DNA of 64,000 nucleotides from Maribellus comscasis (GTDB lineage Bacteria > Bacteroidota > Bacteroidia > Bacteroidales > Prolixibacteraceae): positions 7,390,001-7,454,000 of the forward strand of contig NZ_CP046401.1 in assembly GCF_009762775.1 (NCBI RefSeq). Reading direction: 5' to 3'. Below are positions 29,647 through 39,643 of the stretch, piece by piece. The notes beneath the pieces were generated by a model. It was not told where the DNA came from, made no database searches, and was given only the letters and a program-made list of their open reading frames with translations. The translations under genes were made by a program, and so were the position numbers. How positions within the stretch are numbered: the stretch's first letter is position 1; every line of letters starts with the position of its first letter.

Positions 29647-30690
29647 ATGAAAAATATAAATATTCCATCCTCGCTGGTACACGTAACGGATACGGAAGCG
29701 GGATATAAGCGCCTTCTTAAAAACGGAGAAAAATTCATTTATCAGGATGAAAAAGGGAAACGAATTAGGGATAAAGCCACACTGGAACGTATCGAAAAAC
29801 TTGTTATCCCGCCCATGTGGGAAGATGTGTGGATATGTAAAAAGCACAATGGCCATTTACAGGCCACCGGACGTGATGTAAAAGGACGAAAACAATATTT
29901 GTATCATGCCGTCTGGAATGAGCATATTAACCTTGAAAAATTTAACGGTCTCCTTGATTTCGCGCAAAGCCTGCCCAAAATCAGGGCAAAAATAAACCGT
30001 AATTTACGCAAACGTGCCTGGGTAAAAGAAAAAGTTGTCGCGTTGGCAATTAAAGTCATGGATGAATTGTACCTCCGCATTGGAAATAAACGGTACATGA
30101 AAGAAAATGATACCTATGGTTTAACTACGCTCCGTAAAAAACATTTAAAAGAAACCTCCGAAGGGCTTACCATTAAATACATGGCAAAAAGCGGAAAGCT
30201 CCGGAAGATTTCGGTAAACCATCCCACCTTGAAAAAACATTTAAAAGCATGCGCCGAATTGCCCGGTTATGAAATATTTCGCTACCAGGAGGGAGAAAAA
30301 TATTATCCTGTTGAATCTCAGGACATCAACGAATATTTACGGGAAATTTCGGGTAAAGATATAACCGCTAAAAGCTTTCGCACATGGGGAGGTACTGTTC
30401 TTACGGTTGAATTAGCCCCTATCGCCCGGAAAATAGTGGAAGAAAATCCCCGTAAAAAATTCGAAACCACATTAGTCAGCATGGTAGCAGACGAATTAAA
30501 CAATACAGTCTCTGTTTGTCGTAAATATTATATCCATCCGGTAATTTTAAAAGCGGTGGTTAACGGAGATACAGAGCGAATAAAAGTATCCTCTTCCTCC
30601 AAATCAGCCAAATGGTACCGGCCGGAAGAATTAGTAGTTTTAAAAATTCTGAAAACTGAACGAAATAAATCGAAGCGAATACCTGCTTGA
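29647..30690 (+). CDS. DNA topoisomerase IB (poxvirus-type)
   Basis: 347 residues, the normal length of bacterial type IB enzymes. N-terminal domain with RIEKLVIPPMWEDVWI and GRDVKGRKQYLYH; catalytic core with LYLRIGNKRY (first catalytic Arg), TLRKKH, FRTWGGTVL (second Arg) and the active tyrosine in SVCRKYYIHP (Tyr294/295). It relaxes supercoils through a 3'-phosphotyrosine link. Bacterial copies are often in stress or DNA-repair islands, which fits this neighbourhood. Confidence 0.95.
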   Translation: MKNINIPSSLVHVTDTEAGYKRLLKNGEKFIYQDEKGKRIRDKATLERIEKLVIPPMWEDVWICKKHNGHLQATGRDVKGRKQYLYHAVWNEHINLEKFNGLLDFAQSLPKIRAKINRNLRKRAWVKEKVVALAIKVMDELYLRIGNKRYMKENDTYGLTTLRKKHLKETSEGLTIKYMAKSGKLRKISVNHPTLKKHLKACAELPGYEIFRYQEGEKYYPVESQDINEYLREISGKDITAKSFRTWGGTVLTVELAPIARKIVEENPRKKFETTLVSMVADELNNTVSVCRKYYIHPVILKAVVNGDTERIKVSSSSKSAKWYRPEELVVLKILKTERNKSKRIPA

Positions 30691-30767
30691 ATTTCAATAA
30701 TAATGTTATTATAAAGTAAAATTGCCTTCAGATAGCAATATTCAGTAGCAAATCAACTCTTATCTTT

Positions 30768-31841
30768 TTAATCCCTCTCCGAAATTTTAATATTTACTGA
30801 GTGGTCAACTTTTTTGCTGAATGCTTCGATAAAAGCATTTTTCAAGATACCTCCCAGAGTGGGCCATACACCAGCATCTACATCTTTGTTCAAATCACCG
30901 TAAATAGGGGTTTTGGTTGCCAGCTGATCATGTGGATGATTTTCAAATAATTCTGTTAATCCACCGACAATCGATTCCCATATTTTCTGTAAAAAGGGGT
31001 CTTTTTCTTTTTCCAAATCTACAATTTGAAGATCTTCAATAACAGGTTTTACATAACCTTCTACAATTCCACTGTCCGCAGCTACTTCTGAATATACGCT
31101 TAAAATACCTTTTTCCACATCTATTTTAGCATAAGCTTGCATAAAACTATTGAAAGCAGTCATATCCGCATCTTCAAATTTCATATCTACATCAAAATCC
31201 GGAATTTCTTTCATGACGTTAACAGCCAAATCCATATGTAATTTTCCACCTCCTACTGATGTGGCATTTGCTGTTATGGCAGAGGGCAGTTTCTCATTAC
31301 TATGGTTTACGTTGCTCAGGTTAGTTGCTACCAGATTCAAATCGTTCAGGTAAATGCCAGCTTGGGGTTTTGTTGAAAAATCTTTATAATTGATTTTTCC
31401 CTTTCGAATCTCAAACCTGTTGATTTGAAGAGGCATTAAATTTTTAAGCATTTTAGTCCAATCAGCCCCTGTTCCGCTTTGATGTACTTTTTCTGCTGTC
31501 GAAGGATCAATAGCAGTAGCAAAATTAATGACCGGTTGGTCTAAAATGACCTCGCCTGCCAATGAACCTTTCAACAATGCTTTCCAATGAACTGAAAGAT
31601 CAATACGCATTATGTTGAGAAAAGGAACCGGAATACTATCCTCTGTTTTTACAATATCGACTTCTTTAATTACGTATGCCCCTCGAAATAAATTGAGATC
31701 AATATCTTTAACGTGTCCGCTGTACCCGTCAAGATTATCCAATGTATTATTCACATATTTTTTTACAACATATGGCAGAATCAAACGGACGACTATTAAT
31801 ATTGAAAAAACGATTAATATGATCTTCCATGTTTTTTTCAT
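30768..31841 (-). CDS. DUF748-like membrane-anchored protein
   Basis: Start ATG 31841 (MKKTWKIILIVFSILIVV), one N-terminal transmembrane helix, then about 330 residues exposed. The pattern VNNTLDNLDGYSGHVKDIDLNLFRGAY-like and LSVHWKALLKGSLAGEVILD, KINYKDFSTKP resembles DUF748/AsmA-type repeats. Probably periplasmic and linked to envelope lipid handling, by analogy with AsmA-like proteins. It converges with topoisomerase IB and is followed upstream by YqaE in the same direction. Confidence 0.7.
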   Translation of the reverse strand: MKKTWKIILIVFSILIVVRLILPYVVKKYVNNTLDNLDGYSGHVKDIDLNLFRGAYVIKEVDIVKTEDSIPVPFLNIMRIDLSVHWKALLKGSLAGEVILDQPVINFATAIDPSTAEKVHQSGTGADWTKMLKNLMPLQINRFEIRKGKINYKDFSTKPQAGIYLNDLNLVATNLSNVNHSNEKLPSAITANATSVGGGKLHMDLAVNVMKEIPDFDVDMKFEDADMTAFNSFMQAYAKIDVEKGILSVYSEVAADSGIVEGYVKPVIEDLQIVDLEKEKDPFLQKIWESIVGGLTELFENHPHDQLATKTPIYGDLNKDVDAGVWPTLGGILKNAFIEAFSKKVDHSVNIKISERD

Positions 31842-31856
31842 TGAACAGAGCATTTT

Positions 31857-32015
31857 TTATTTTCGCAAGAGGACGATGAAAGCATGAATAAGACCAGGGA
31901 TGTATCCTAAAAGCGTAAGCAGGATATTTATCCAAAACTCCCGAGAAATACCGTAACGCAATGCTACCCCAACAGGAGGTAAAATAATTGCAAAAATAAT
32001 TTCCAGTAAGGTCAT
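31857..32015 (-). CDS. YqaE/Pmp3-family small membrane protein
   Basis: A 52-residue frame with the family signature: MTLLEIIFAIILPPVGVALR, a short charged link, then INILLTLLGYIPGLIHAFIV. Two membrane helices. Pmp3/YqaE proteins are linked to salt and osmotic stress. It ends 15 bases before the DUF748-like gene starts, so both are likely one transcript. Confidence 0.92.
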   Translation of the reverse strand: MTLLEIIFAIILPPVGVALRYGISREFWINILLTLLGYIPGLIHAFIVLLRK

Positions 32016-32306
32016 AATTTTAAAATTTAAGTTTCTATTTCCTATGAAAAAACACTGCCAGAACTTTGATAATAAACATATTTCGATATTAAGTGGTTGA
32101 TTAATAGTGTTGTAGTTTGTTTTTAAGAAGAAATTTTATTATTTCTTATCTGTGGAAAAAATACACTATTTGTGGAATCCATGTAAGAAATCCCCCTATT
32201 AAATTAACACCTTTTAAACTGAAATTAATTGACATACAGTATGTTCCATAAAATTAATTTTCTGGCATAATTTTCCGTAAAAAGAAAAATAATTAAATCT
32301 AAAAAG

Positions 32307-34100
32307 ATGGCACAGAAAAAAAAGAAAGGAATGGGAGCCATTCCTTTCTCAAAAGGAGTAGCATTTCGGGTATGGGCACCGAACGCTGAAAAGGTTTTTG
32401 TAACTGGAACCTTTATTAATTGGGATGAGCAACACTACGAACTTTTATCTGAAGGAAATGGGTTTTGGTATACAGAAGTATCGGAAGCCCAACCAGGTGA
32501 CGAATATAAGTATATACTTTTTTACAATAATCAGAAGTTGATAAAAAACGATCCTTATGCAAAAGAGGTAACTAATTCTGCTGGAAATTCGATTATTGTT
32601 GACAATAACTTCAACTGGGAGGATGATGGCTATCAAATTCCCTCTTGGAACGAACTCGTTATTTTTGAAATGCACGTTGGAACATTCAATACCCCTCAAC
32701 GTGACATGCCTGGTAATTTTAAGTCTGTAATCAAGAAAATTCCATACTTAAAAAAACTTGGAATCAATGCTATTGAGATTATGCCCCCCATGGAATTCCC
32801 AGATGATTATTCGTGGGGATATAATCCGGCTTATCCCTTTGCAGTGGAGAGTAGTTACGGAAGCTCCAAGGAATTTAAAGTCCTGATTAATGAAGCACAC
32901 AAAGCCGGTATCGCCGTTATACTTGATGTAGTCTATAACCATTTTGGTCCCGATGATATGGATATTTGGCAATTTGACGGCTGGAAAGAAGGAGAATATG
33001 GAGGTATTTACTTTTACAATGACTGGCGAGCAGAAACCCCTTGGGGAAATACCCGCCCCGACTATGGAAGGGACGAAGTGAGAACATACTTGCGCGATAA
33101 TGCTATTATGTGGCTCGATGAATTTCACGTTGATGGTTTACGTTTGGATGCAACCGCTTTTATACGTAATGTAAAGGGATTAAATGATAGTCCCACCAAT
33201 GACATTGAGGAGGGATGGTCCTTTATGCAATGGATTAATGAAGAAGTACAAAAACATTTTCCCGGGCGAATTACCATTGCCGAAGATTTGTGTAATAATG
33301 CGTGGCTGACCAAAACGACAGGCGAGGGCGGAGCCGGATTTGGTTCGCAGTGGAACAATTCTTTTGCCAATGAAGTAAGAGCTAATATAATCACAAATGA
33401 CGATGACCTGAGGGACATGGATATAATCGCAAATCAAATTAAAAAACACATCGATGACGATATAACTTCACGGGTTATCTATACAGAATCCCATGATGAG
33501 ATTGCGAATGGCAAAGCAAGGGTTGCGGAAGAGATATGGCCGGGAAATGTTGATAACTGGTTTTCACGGAAGAGATCGGTATTGGGAGCTGCCTTGGTCC
33601 TTACCTCTGCCGGAATACCTATGATTTTTCAGGGACAGGAATTTTTGGAAGACAGATGGTTTTACGATAAAGACCCGCTTGACTGGAACTTGTCTAATCA
33701 GTATGCGGGACTTGTTGATTTATATAAAACACTGATTGAGCTGCGAAAAAATACGAAGGGCACAACCAAGGGATTGACAGGCCAGCACGTAGAAGTCCAT
33801 CACATAAATCAGGATGAGAAAGTCGTTGCTTTTCACCGATGGTATGATGGGGGAGCGAAAGACAGTGTAATTGTGGTTTTTAATTTTCGCAATCAGGAAT
33901 TGGATAATTATGTGGTGGGGGTACCCTCGGGAGGACAATGGAAGGTTCGTTTCAACAGCGACTGGAAAGGGTTTGATGAAGAATTTACCAATAATTACAC
34001 AGGCGCCTCTGAAGCTACAGAAGGAGAAACCGACGGCATGTCGCATTATATTTCATTATCAATAGGGCCCTATTCTGTACTTATACTTTCTCAGGACTAA
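32307..34100 (+). CDS. GH13 alpha-amylase-family enzyme (branching enzyme/trehalohydrolase-like)
   Basis: 597 residues. N-terminal CBM48/E-set domain about 10-105 (GVAFRVWAPNAEKVFVTGTF), catalytic barrel from about 115, C-terminal beta domain from about 500. The GH13 motifs are present: VILDVVYNHFGP, DGLRLDATAF (nucleophile Asp281), ITIAEDLC (acid Glu326), YTESHDEIANGK (Asp397). Length and order resemble short branching enzymes and maltooligosyl-trehalose trehalohydrolase; I cannot separate these by eye. Trehalose or glycogen metabolism would fit a stress island. Confidence 0.88.
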   Translation: MAQKKKKGMGAIPFSKGVAFRVWAPNAEKVFVTGTFINWDEQHYELLSEGNGFWYTEVSEAQPGDEYKYILFYNNQKLIKNDPYAKEVTNSAGNSIIVDNNFNWEDDGYQIPSWNELVIFEMHVGTFNTPQRDMPGNFKSVIKKIPYLKKLGINAIEIMPPMEFPDDYSWGYNPAYPFAVESSYGSSKEFKVLINEAHKAGIAVILDVVYNHFGPDDMDIWQFDGWKEGEYGGIYFYNDWRAETPWGNTRPDYGRDEVRTYLRDNAIMWLDEFHVDGLRLDATAFIRNVKGLNDSPTNDIEEGWSFMQWINEEVQKHFPGRITIAEDLCNNAWLTKTTGEGGAGFGSQWNNSFANEVRANIITNDDDLRDMDIIANQIKKHIDDDITSRVIYTESHDEIANGKARVAEEIWPGNVDNWFSRKRSVLGAALVLTSAGIPMIFQGQEFLEDRWFYDKDPLDWNLSNQYAGLVDLYKTLIELRKNTKGTTKGLTGQHVEVHHINQDEKVVAFHRWYDGGAKDSVIVVFNFRNQELDNYVVGVPSGGQWKVRFNSDWKGFDEEFTNNYTGASEATEGETDGMSHYISLSIGPYSVLILSQD

Positions 34101-34181
34101 AAAAGGAATAGTTTATCTTTAATTGAATCATACACATAGGCAATAACCAACTATCATAGATTATAAAATTAAATTAGTAAA

Positions 34182-35165
34182 ATGGAAACAACCATTATAA
34201 AATATATTTTTGTCATAATAGCTTTGGTGCTATTTATTGCCACTTATTTGCCACTAATTAATAATAAATACTGGTTCTTTAGATTTTTTGATTTTGGTAG
34301 AAGGCAGATATTCATTCTATTGCTCCTGTTATTTGTCATTAATTTATTGTTTAATATCCAGCTGAATTTACTTATAGATATAGTAATAATTGCATTATTG
34401 GCACTCGCTCTTTTAACTCAATTATATTATTTGGCTCCTTATATTGTAATTTTTTCTAAAAAACAAAGAAACAAACAATTAGATGAAAATTCCATAGAAA
34501 TAATTTCTGTAAATGTATTAATGGGAAACAGGAATTATCCCTCTTTAATTAGGTTGATAAAAAAACAGAGGCCTCACATATTATTAACAATGGAAACAGA
34601 TGAAAAATGGGATAAAGCATTATCAGAAATTGAATCTATGTATCCTAATTTTAAGAAGATACCATTGAATAACACATACGGGATGAGCTTATACTCGACA
34701 TTGAAAGTGAATAAAATAGATGTCCACTATTTTATATCAAAAGAGAGGCCCGCTATTGAAGCACATCTACAGACTAAAGGTCTTCGAAACTTTGTTTTTT
34801 GGGGTGTTCATCCACCACCACCAAGTCCAACAGAAGAAGAAACTTCAAAAAAACGTGATAATGAACTGGTAATTATAGCTAAACAGATACGTGATTGTAA
34901 CCAACCTGTAATTGTTGCAGGAGATTTTAATGCAACATGCTGGTCTAAAATTGCACGTTTATTTGCAAGAATCTCAAATCTGAAAGATGCAAGAAAGAAA
35001 AGAGGTTTTTATTCAACCTTCCCTGCAAAACCCTTTTTTCTCAGGATACCGATCGATTTATTTTACCACTCAAAAAATGTGATAGTCAATAAATTAACAA
35101 CTTTAAAATATTTTGGATCCGATCATCTGCCATTTTATATTCAGTGTGAAATCACGAATACTTAA
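34182..35165 (+). CDS. Endonuclease/exonuclease/phosphatase-family membrane protein
   Basis: 327 residues. Two to three hydrophobic helices in the first 95 residues, then an EEP-fold domain: EIISVNVLMGNRNY, HILLTMETDEKW (metal-binding Glu), NFVFWGVHPPPPSP, VIVAGDFNATCWS and FGSDHLPFYIQ. Such membrane-linked EEP proteins act on phosphoesters, possibly lipids; the substrate is not predicted. It stands 81 bases after the GH13 gene. Confidence 0.85.
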   Translation: METTIIKYIFVIIALVLFIATYLPLINNKYWFFRFFDFGRRQIFILLLLLFVINLLFNIQLNLLIDIVIIALLALALLTQLYYLAPYIVIFSKKQRNKQLDENSIEIISVNVLMGNRNYPSLIRLIKKQRPHILLTMETDEKWDKALSEIESMYPNFKKIPLNNTYGMSLYSTLKVNKIDVHYFISKERPAIEAHLQTKGLRNFVFWGVHPPPPSPTEEETSKKRDNELVIIAKQIRDCNQPVIVAGDFNATCWSKIARLFARISNLKDARKKRGFYSTFPAKPFFLRIPIDLFYHSKNVIVNKLTTLKYFGSDHLPFYIQCEITNT

Positions 35166-35386
35166 AAAGATTGTAATTGGAGAAGAGCAATAACAAAATA
35201 TAAAATAGAAATACATTGGATAAATCTTCAGAAAGAAGAGAATAGCCAATTTTATAAAAACGTACAATAAATTAGAAAGCCTGAATGGTTATAGTTATCT
35301 TTAAATATTTAAGTATTTGAGGAAATTTTATACAAAAAAATCATAATTTAAAAAATCCTTTTTTCACCGATAAGTTTGAATAATTA

Positions 35387-37141
35387 ATGAAAACAAAAAG
35401 GAGTTTAGCCATAGTAGGACTTGGCCCGAGAGGTTTATATTCGTTGGAACGATTTATTTTTCATTTATCGGATAAGAACGATTTAGAGAGTGTTAAATTA
35501 CTTTTATTTGAAAAAACAGACTGTATAGGTAATGGCCCGGTTTATGATATCAGACAACCCGAATCCAATTGGTTAAATATCTCCGGAAGAATGTTAACAC
35601 TTCCTGCCCGCAAACAAATGAAAAGGTTTATAGACATACTGCCTTTCCCTTCGTATCTTGATTGGTCAGGTAAAAATTTAACGAATTTGTCAAAAGAAGA
35701 GCCTGATATTTATCCATCCCGATCTAAAATTGGGCACTATTTACAACAAAGATTTCAATCATTGCTAGAACCCTTGCAAGATGCGGGCATTGTTTCTTTT
35801 TATAATGAAGAAGTTTTAGAAGTTTCATTAAAGGGAAAAAGAGTAATCATTAAAACAAAAAACAAAAATTGTTTTAATGTTGATGAAGTTTTATTGACAA
35901 TCGGACATCAACCTACTAAAAATTCGAAACAAATTGAAGAATGGAAAGAATTTTCCAAATTAAATAATAGTGTTAAAGTATACACTAAACCGTATCCTTT
36001 GGCACAATTTATTAATTCAGAGCAACTCAACAAAAAAAGTACAGTAAGTATTCGAGGATTTGGTTTGGCAATGATTGATGTAGTGAGAGCTATTGCTGAA
36101 AAGTTTGGCAATTTCATTGTTGAGGATGAAACCACGAAGTCTTTAAAATATCAAACTTCATCAGATATATCAGATTTACTTTTCCCCTTTTCTTTAGATG
36201 GCTTGCCGATGGCAGCTAAACCCTTAAATTCAAAAATCGATACCTATTATAAACCTAACGATAAACAAATCAATACCTTTGAAAATATCATCGGGAATAA
36301 AAAAATCCAGAAGGAAGCAACCGGCCCCCTTTTCCTGATTGATGCTATTGCCGAAATTGGTTCTCAAATATACCCCACATTACCGCAAATTATCCGGTCA
36401 TATGATTCTTCTCCAAAAAACTTAAAAAAAATCATTATAAAATGGTTGGAGAACGAGGAATATGAACATCCACTAATCACTCCACGAGATCAAGCACCGG
36501 AAAAGAGTATGCATGACTATACCAGGATGGCAACTGATACCGGCCCCGTAAGCCTCGATTTTTGTTTAGGCCAGGTGTGGCGGCATTGTCAGCCGGGCAT
36601 ATATGACCAATTATCGTACAACGATTGTTCTGATGAGGTTTTTGCTGAAATAATATCGTTGGATGAACGTATGAAAAGGTATGCTTTCGGTCCTCCTGTT
36701 GAAAGTATACAACAGTTACTTGCATTGGTTGCCGCCAACGTTTTAAATTTAAACCTACTGGACAACCCTGAAATTGAATTAACAGAAAAGGGCTGGAAAC
36801 TGAGCAAAAAAGAAAAAACAACCATCTCGGAAATTATGATAAATTCTGTATTGGATTCTCCTTCCCTAAAAAAAGTTGATTCACCTGTTATTAGAAATTT
36901 GTTGTCAAATGATTTAATACAGGCTGTACACGATGATTTAAGTGTATATACGGATGAAAATGGTTATGTAATTTCAAAAATAAAAGATAAAAAATTACCA
37001 ATTGCCATACTTGGCAGGTTGGCAAAAGGAACAATAATAGGTGTAGATGCAATTTTAGAATGTTTTGGTAAACGTCCTGACCAATGGGCAAAAGCAGCAG
37101 CTAATTGCCATAAGGGTTGGGTGAAAAAATATAAGAATTGA
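35387..37141 (+). CDS. FAD/NAD(P)-binding protein (NAD_binding_9 type)
   Basis: 584 residues. It starts with the nucleotide-binding motif SLAIVGLGPRGLYSLERF and continues with NWLNISGRMLTLPAR and DEVLLTIGHQP, the pattern of PF13454-type FAD/NAD(P)-binding proteins found in many bacteria. The C-terminal half has no family I recognise. It may act as a monooxygenase-like oxidoreductase. It converges with the MlaD gene, with 11 bases between the stops. Confidence 0.8.
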   Translation: MKTKRSLAIVGLGPRGLYSLERFIFHLSDKNDLESVKLLLFEKTDCIGNGPVYDIRQPESNWLNISGRMLTLPARKQMKRFIDILPFPSYLDWSGKNLTNLSKEEPDIYPSRSKIGHYLQQRFQSLLEPLQDAGIVSFYNEEVLEVSLKGKRVIIKTKNKNCFNVDEVLLTIGHQPTKNSKQIEEWKEFSKLNNSVKVYTKPYPLAQFINSEQLNKKSTVSIRGFGLAMIDVVRAIAEKFGNFIVEDETTKSLKYQTSSDISDLLFPFSLDGLPMAAKPLNSKIDTYYKPNDKQINTFENIIGNKKIQKEATGPLFLIDAIAEIGSQIYPTLPQIIRSYDSSPKNLKKIIIKWLENEEYEHPLITPRDQAPEKSMHDYTRMATDTGPVSLDFCLGQVWRHCQPGIYDQLSYNDCSDEVFAEIISLDERMKRYAFGPPVESIQQLLALVAANVLNLNLLDNPEIELTEKGWKLSKKEKTTISEIMINSVLDSPSLKKVDSPVIRNLLSNDLIQAVHDDLSVYTDENGYVISKIKDKKLPIAILGRLAKGTIIGVDAILECFGKRPDQWAKAAANCHKGWVKKYKN

Positions 37142-37152
37142 TAAAACGAATC

Positions 37153-38082
37153 CTATTTTTTCTTTGAGAAAAGGTTAAATATCCAGCTTCTTTCGATTGT
37201 TTCTGCAACCTCCATAACTTCTTCAATTCCTGCATTGGCTTTAACAATTACAGTATCTACATGTTCGGCCATTTCTTTATCGTACACAAGTCTCGAAATT
37301 ACCCCATTACCGGTATTAAGTTCTTTGCTGAAAGCGTGTATTTCTTGCGAAATTGAGTCAGTTCGCATGCTAACCGTATTGAACCGTTCCATCACCTGCC
37401 CCATTTCAGCCGTTAATGTTGTATCGTTGATTAAACGCCCAAGGTCTCCTTCCCCATTATCGATTTTTGCAACAATGCTGTTTACCATTACTGATGTGGA
37501 AGCCATTTGGTTACCAATTTCATTCAGGCGGGTGGTTATCGAATTATCATTTAGCAATACCGCAATATCACCATCGCCGTTGTTAATTTTGTTGGTTATT
37601 TCAATCAGGTTGCCGGTAATTTTTCGTCCGTCATCAATTACCTTTTTTGCTTCCACCAAAATATTCTGTAAATCCAGCGGGTTAACAGTCTGCAAAAAGT
37701 CCTCGTCTGAAACACTTCCGGCAGCGGCAGTTCCCGGTAAGATATTAACGATTTTGCTTCCCATTAGACCGTCACTATTAATTTCAACTTTTGAGTCTCT
37801 CCGAATAAATTCTTTTGTTTTTTGATCGATTGACATTTCAACAAGGATAGTAGAGTCGGAAACAATTTTTATTTCTGAAACAGTCCCTACAGTAATTCCA
37901 GAATACCTTACTTTATTACCTTCTACAAGCCCTGAAACGTTATTAAAGTAACTCTTAACAGCAACCGAAGAAGTAAATAGCTTTTGTTGACTTCCTAAAT
38001 AATATACAGCCCATAGAAACAGGATTAACCCTACTGTTACCATAATTCCGAGCTTTAACGAACGATTTTTCTTGTCTTTCAT
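37153..38082 (-). CDS. MlaD/MCE-family lipid-transport protein
   Basis: 309 residues. One N-terminal transmembrane helix (LGIMVTVGLILFLWAVYYLG), MCE domain about 38-115 (VKSYFNNVSGLVEGNKVRYSG, VGTVSEIKIV, NSDGLMGSKIVNILPG), then a long helical region with repeated NxGxGxIxxLL units (NNGDGDIAVLLNDNS, DNGEGDLGRLINDTT, NTGNGVISRLVYDKE). It is the periplasmic substrate-binding part of an Mla-type phospholipid transporter. It follows the ATPase gene by four bases. Confidence 0.92.
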   Translation of the reverse strand: MKDKKNRSLKLGIMVTVGLILFLWAVYYLGSQQKLFTSSVAVKSYFNNVSGLVEGNKVRYSGITVGTVSEIKIVSDSTILVEMSIDQKTKEFIRRDSKVEINSDGLMGSKIVNILPGTAAAGSVSDEDFLQTVNPLDLQNILVEAKKVIDDGRKITGNLIEITNKINNGDGDIAVLLNDNSITTRLNEIGNQMASTSVMVNSIVAKIDNGEGDLGRLINDTTLTAEMGQVMERFNTVSMRTDSISQEIHAFSKELNTGNGVISRLVYDKEMAEHVDTVIVKANAGIEEVMEVAETIERSWIFNLFSKKK

Positions 38083-38086
38083 GATT

Positions 38087-38821
38087 TTATTTAAAATAAG
38101 CGCTGATTACCTTATCATTACTATTACTCAATTCTTCAAAAGTTCCTTTTGCATAAAACACTCCATCAATCATCAGTTTTAAACGGTTCGATGTCATTTC
38201 TGCACATTTCATGTCGTGCGTGATAATAATCGAAGAAGTATTATATTTTTCCTGTACTTCCAGAATTAATTCACTTATCTCACCTGATGTTACAGGATCG
38301 AGTCCGGTGGTCGGTTCGTCATATAGAATAATGTCGGGTTTAAGGATCAATGTCCGGGCAAGGCCAACTCTTTTTTTCATACCTCCGGATAATTCCGATG
38401 GCATTTTATTTATGGCAGGAAGCAATCCAACATTTTCGAGCGCTTCCTCAACCAACTCTTTTACTTCTTTTTTATTTTTTGCCAATTGAGTTCTCCTAAC
38501 CGGAAATTCAAGATTCTGCTTTACAGTCATTGAATCATACAGTGCCCCTCCCTGAAAAAGATAGCCAATTTTTTTTCTAATTTCTTCCAACTCACCAGTA
38601 GTCAACGAGTAAACGTTTTTGCCAAATACATTTATTTCTCCCGAATCTGCGTAAATCAAGCCTACAATACATTTTGTAAGTACTGATTTTCCTGTTCCCG
38701 ACTGGCCTAAAATAGCAATGTTCTCTCCTTTTTTCAAGTTAAGGTTTATTCCTTTGAGTATTTCGTTTTTACCAAAAGCTTTCTTCAAATTTCGAATTTC
38801 TATTACATTTTCGTTTTCCAT
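38087..38821 (-). CDS. ABC transporter ATP-binding protein (MlaF-like)
   Basis: Start ATG 38821 (MENENVIEIRNLKKAF); the longer open frame upstream runs into IS200 DNA. 244 residues with Walker A LGQSGTGKSVLTK, signature ELSGGMKKRVGLAR, Walker B IILYDEPTTGLDP and the H-loop ITHDMK. It would power MlaD-type lipid transport. The permease (MlaE) that usually precedes it is missing: an IS200-type element starts 20 bases upstream. Confidence 0.93.
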   Translation of the reverse strand: MENENVIEIRNLKKAFGKNEILKGINLNLKKGENIAILGQSGTGKSVLTKCIVGLIYADSGEINVFGKNVYSLTTGELEEIRKKIGYLFQGGALYDSMTVKQNLEFPVRRTQLAKNKKEVKELVEEALENVGLLPAINKMPSELSGGMKKRVGLARTLILKPDIILYDEPTTGLDPVTSGEISELILEVQEKYNTSSIIITHDMKCAEMTSNRLKLMIDGVFYAKGTFEELSNSNDKVISAYFK

Positions 38822-38841
38822 AATCAAAGCTCGAAAATTAA

Positions 38842-39386
38842 AATGAACTACCTCGCAGCAGAGCTGACGAGGTATCAAAATAAGCTAAGTTGCTGAACAT
38901 GGAGTTTTTGATATTCCTTTTGTCTTCCTTGAGCTTGTACATATTTTTGAATTGTATTTTCATCACCATGAGCACCAACCGAACTAACATAAAACCCTTT
39001 GGTCCAGAATTCACCTCCCCACAGTTGTTTCTTGACTTTGGGATGAAGCTTGAAAATCTGTTTCGCAGTGATACTTTTTACTGTCTGAATGATTCGCGTT
39101 GGACTCAACATTGGCACACTTTGAATCAAGAAATGAACATGGTCTTTATCCGTACCAATCTCTATAAAAGTAATTTCAAAACGCTTCGAGATTTCAATAC
39201 ATACTTGTTTCAAACTTTCATCAACATCTTTGTCAAAAACAACCCTCCGATATTTGGCTGGACAGACAAAATGGTAAAGAAGTACTGAAACATTATGACT
39301 CTTATGAATAAATTCGCTCACATAACAAATTTAAAATTAATTTCGAAGCAGAGCTTCGGGGAACTAACCCCGCTGAGATTAGAAAT
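38842..39386 (-). mobile_element. IS200/IS605-type element, copy 1
   Basis: 545 bases, repeated with one difference seen at 45182-45726. Subterminal hairpins of the family are present: CCTCG 38851-38855 with CGAGG 38868-38872 at one end, CGAAG 39344-39348 with CTTCG 39354-39358 at the other. Only a tnpA gene is carried. Confidence 0.9.
38875..39321 (-). CDS. IS200/IS605 transposase TnpA (Y1 HUH)
   Basis: 148 residues from GTG 39321. HUH motif in DKDHVHFLIQ, catalytic Tyr in IQKYVQAQGRQ, and LWGGEFWTKGFYVSSVG typical of the family. It cuts and rejoins single-stranded DNA. Intact, in contrast to the second copy whose start codon is changed. Confidence 0.93.
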   Translation of the reverse strand: MSEFIHKSHNVSVLLYHFVCPAKYRRVVFDKDVDESLKQVCIEISKRFEITFIEIGTDKDHVHFLIQSVPMLSPTRIIQTVKSITAKQIFKLHPKVKKQLWGGEFWTKGFYVSSVGAHGDENTIQKYVQAQGRQKEYQKLHVQQLSLF

Positions 39387-39643
39387 TATTGTTGTAAGGA
39401 ATTTATCAGATCAAATTAACATTAAACCCACAGTCATAAATTCTACATAATGAGTAGTTAAATCCACACATTATACTTGGTCGAAATAATTTGTTTTGTG
39501 GCATTTATCAATCGGAAGACAACCTAATACATTGTTTTTCTGGCAGATAAACAACGGGCAAATTTAATTGAAGACTAATGGCAAGATTTTCTCAAGAGCA
39601 TTTACCGGAAACATAAAACGTTTAATCTTAAAATAGATGTACT

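Noticed and set aside
38890..39288. Open frame of 132 codons on the plus strand of IS200 copy 1, also in copy 2
   Set aside because: It is the antisense shadow of tnpA; its repetition only reflects the repeated element.
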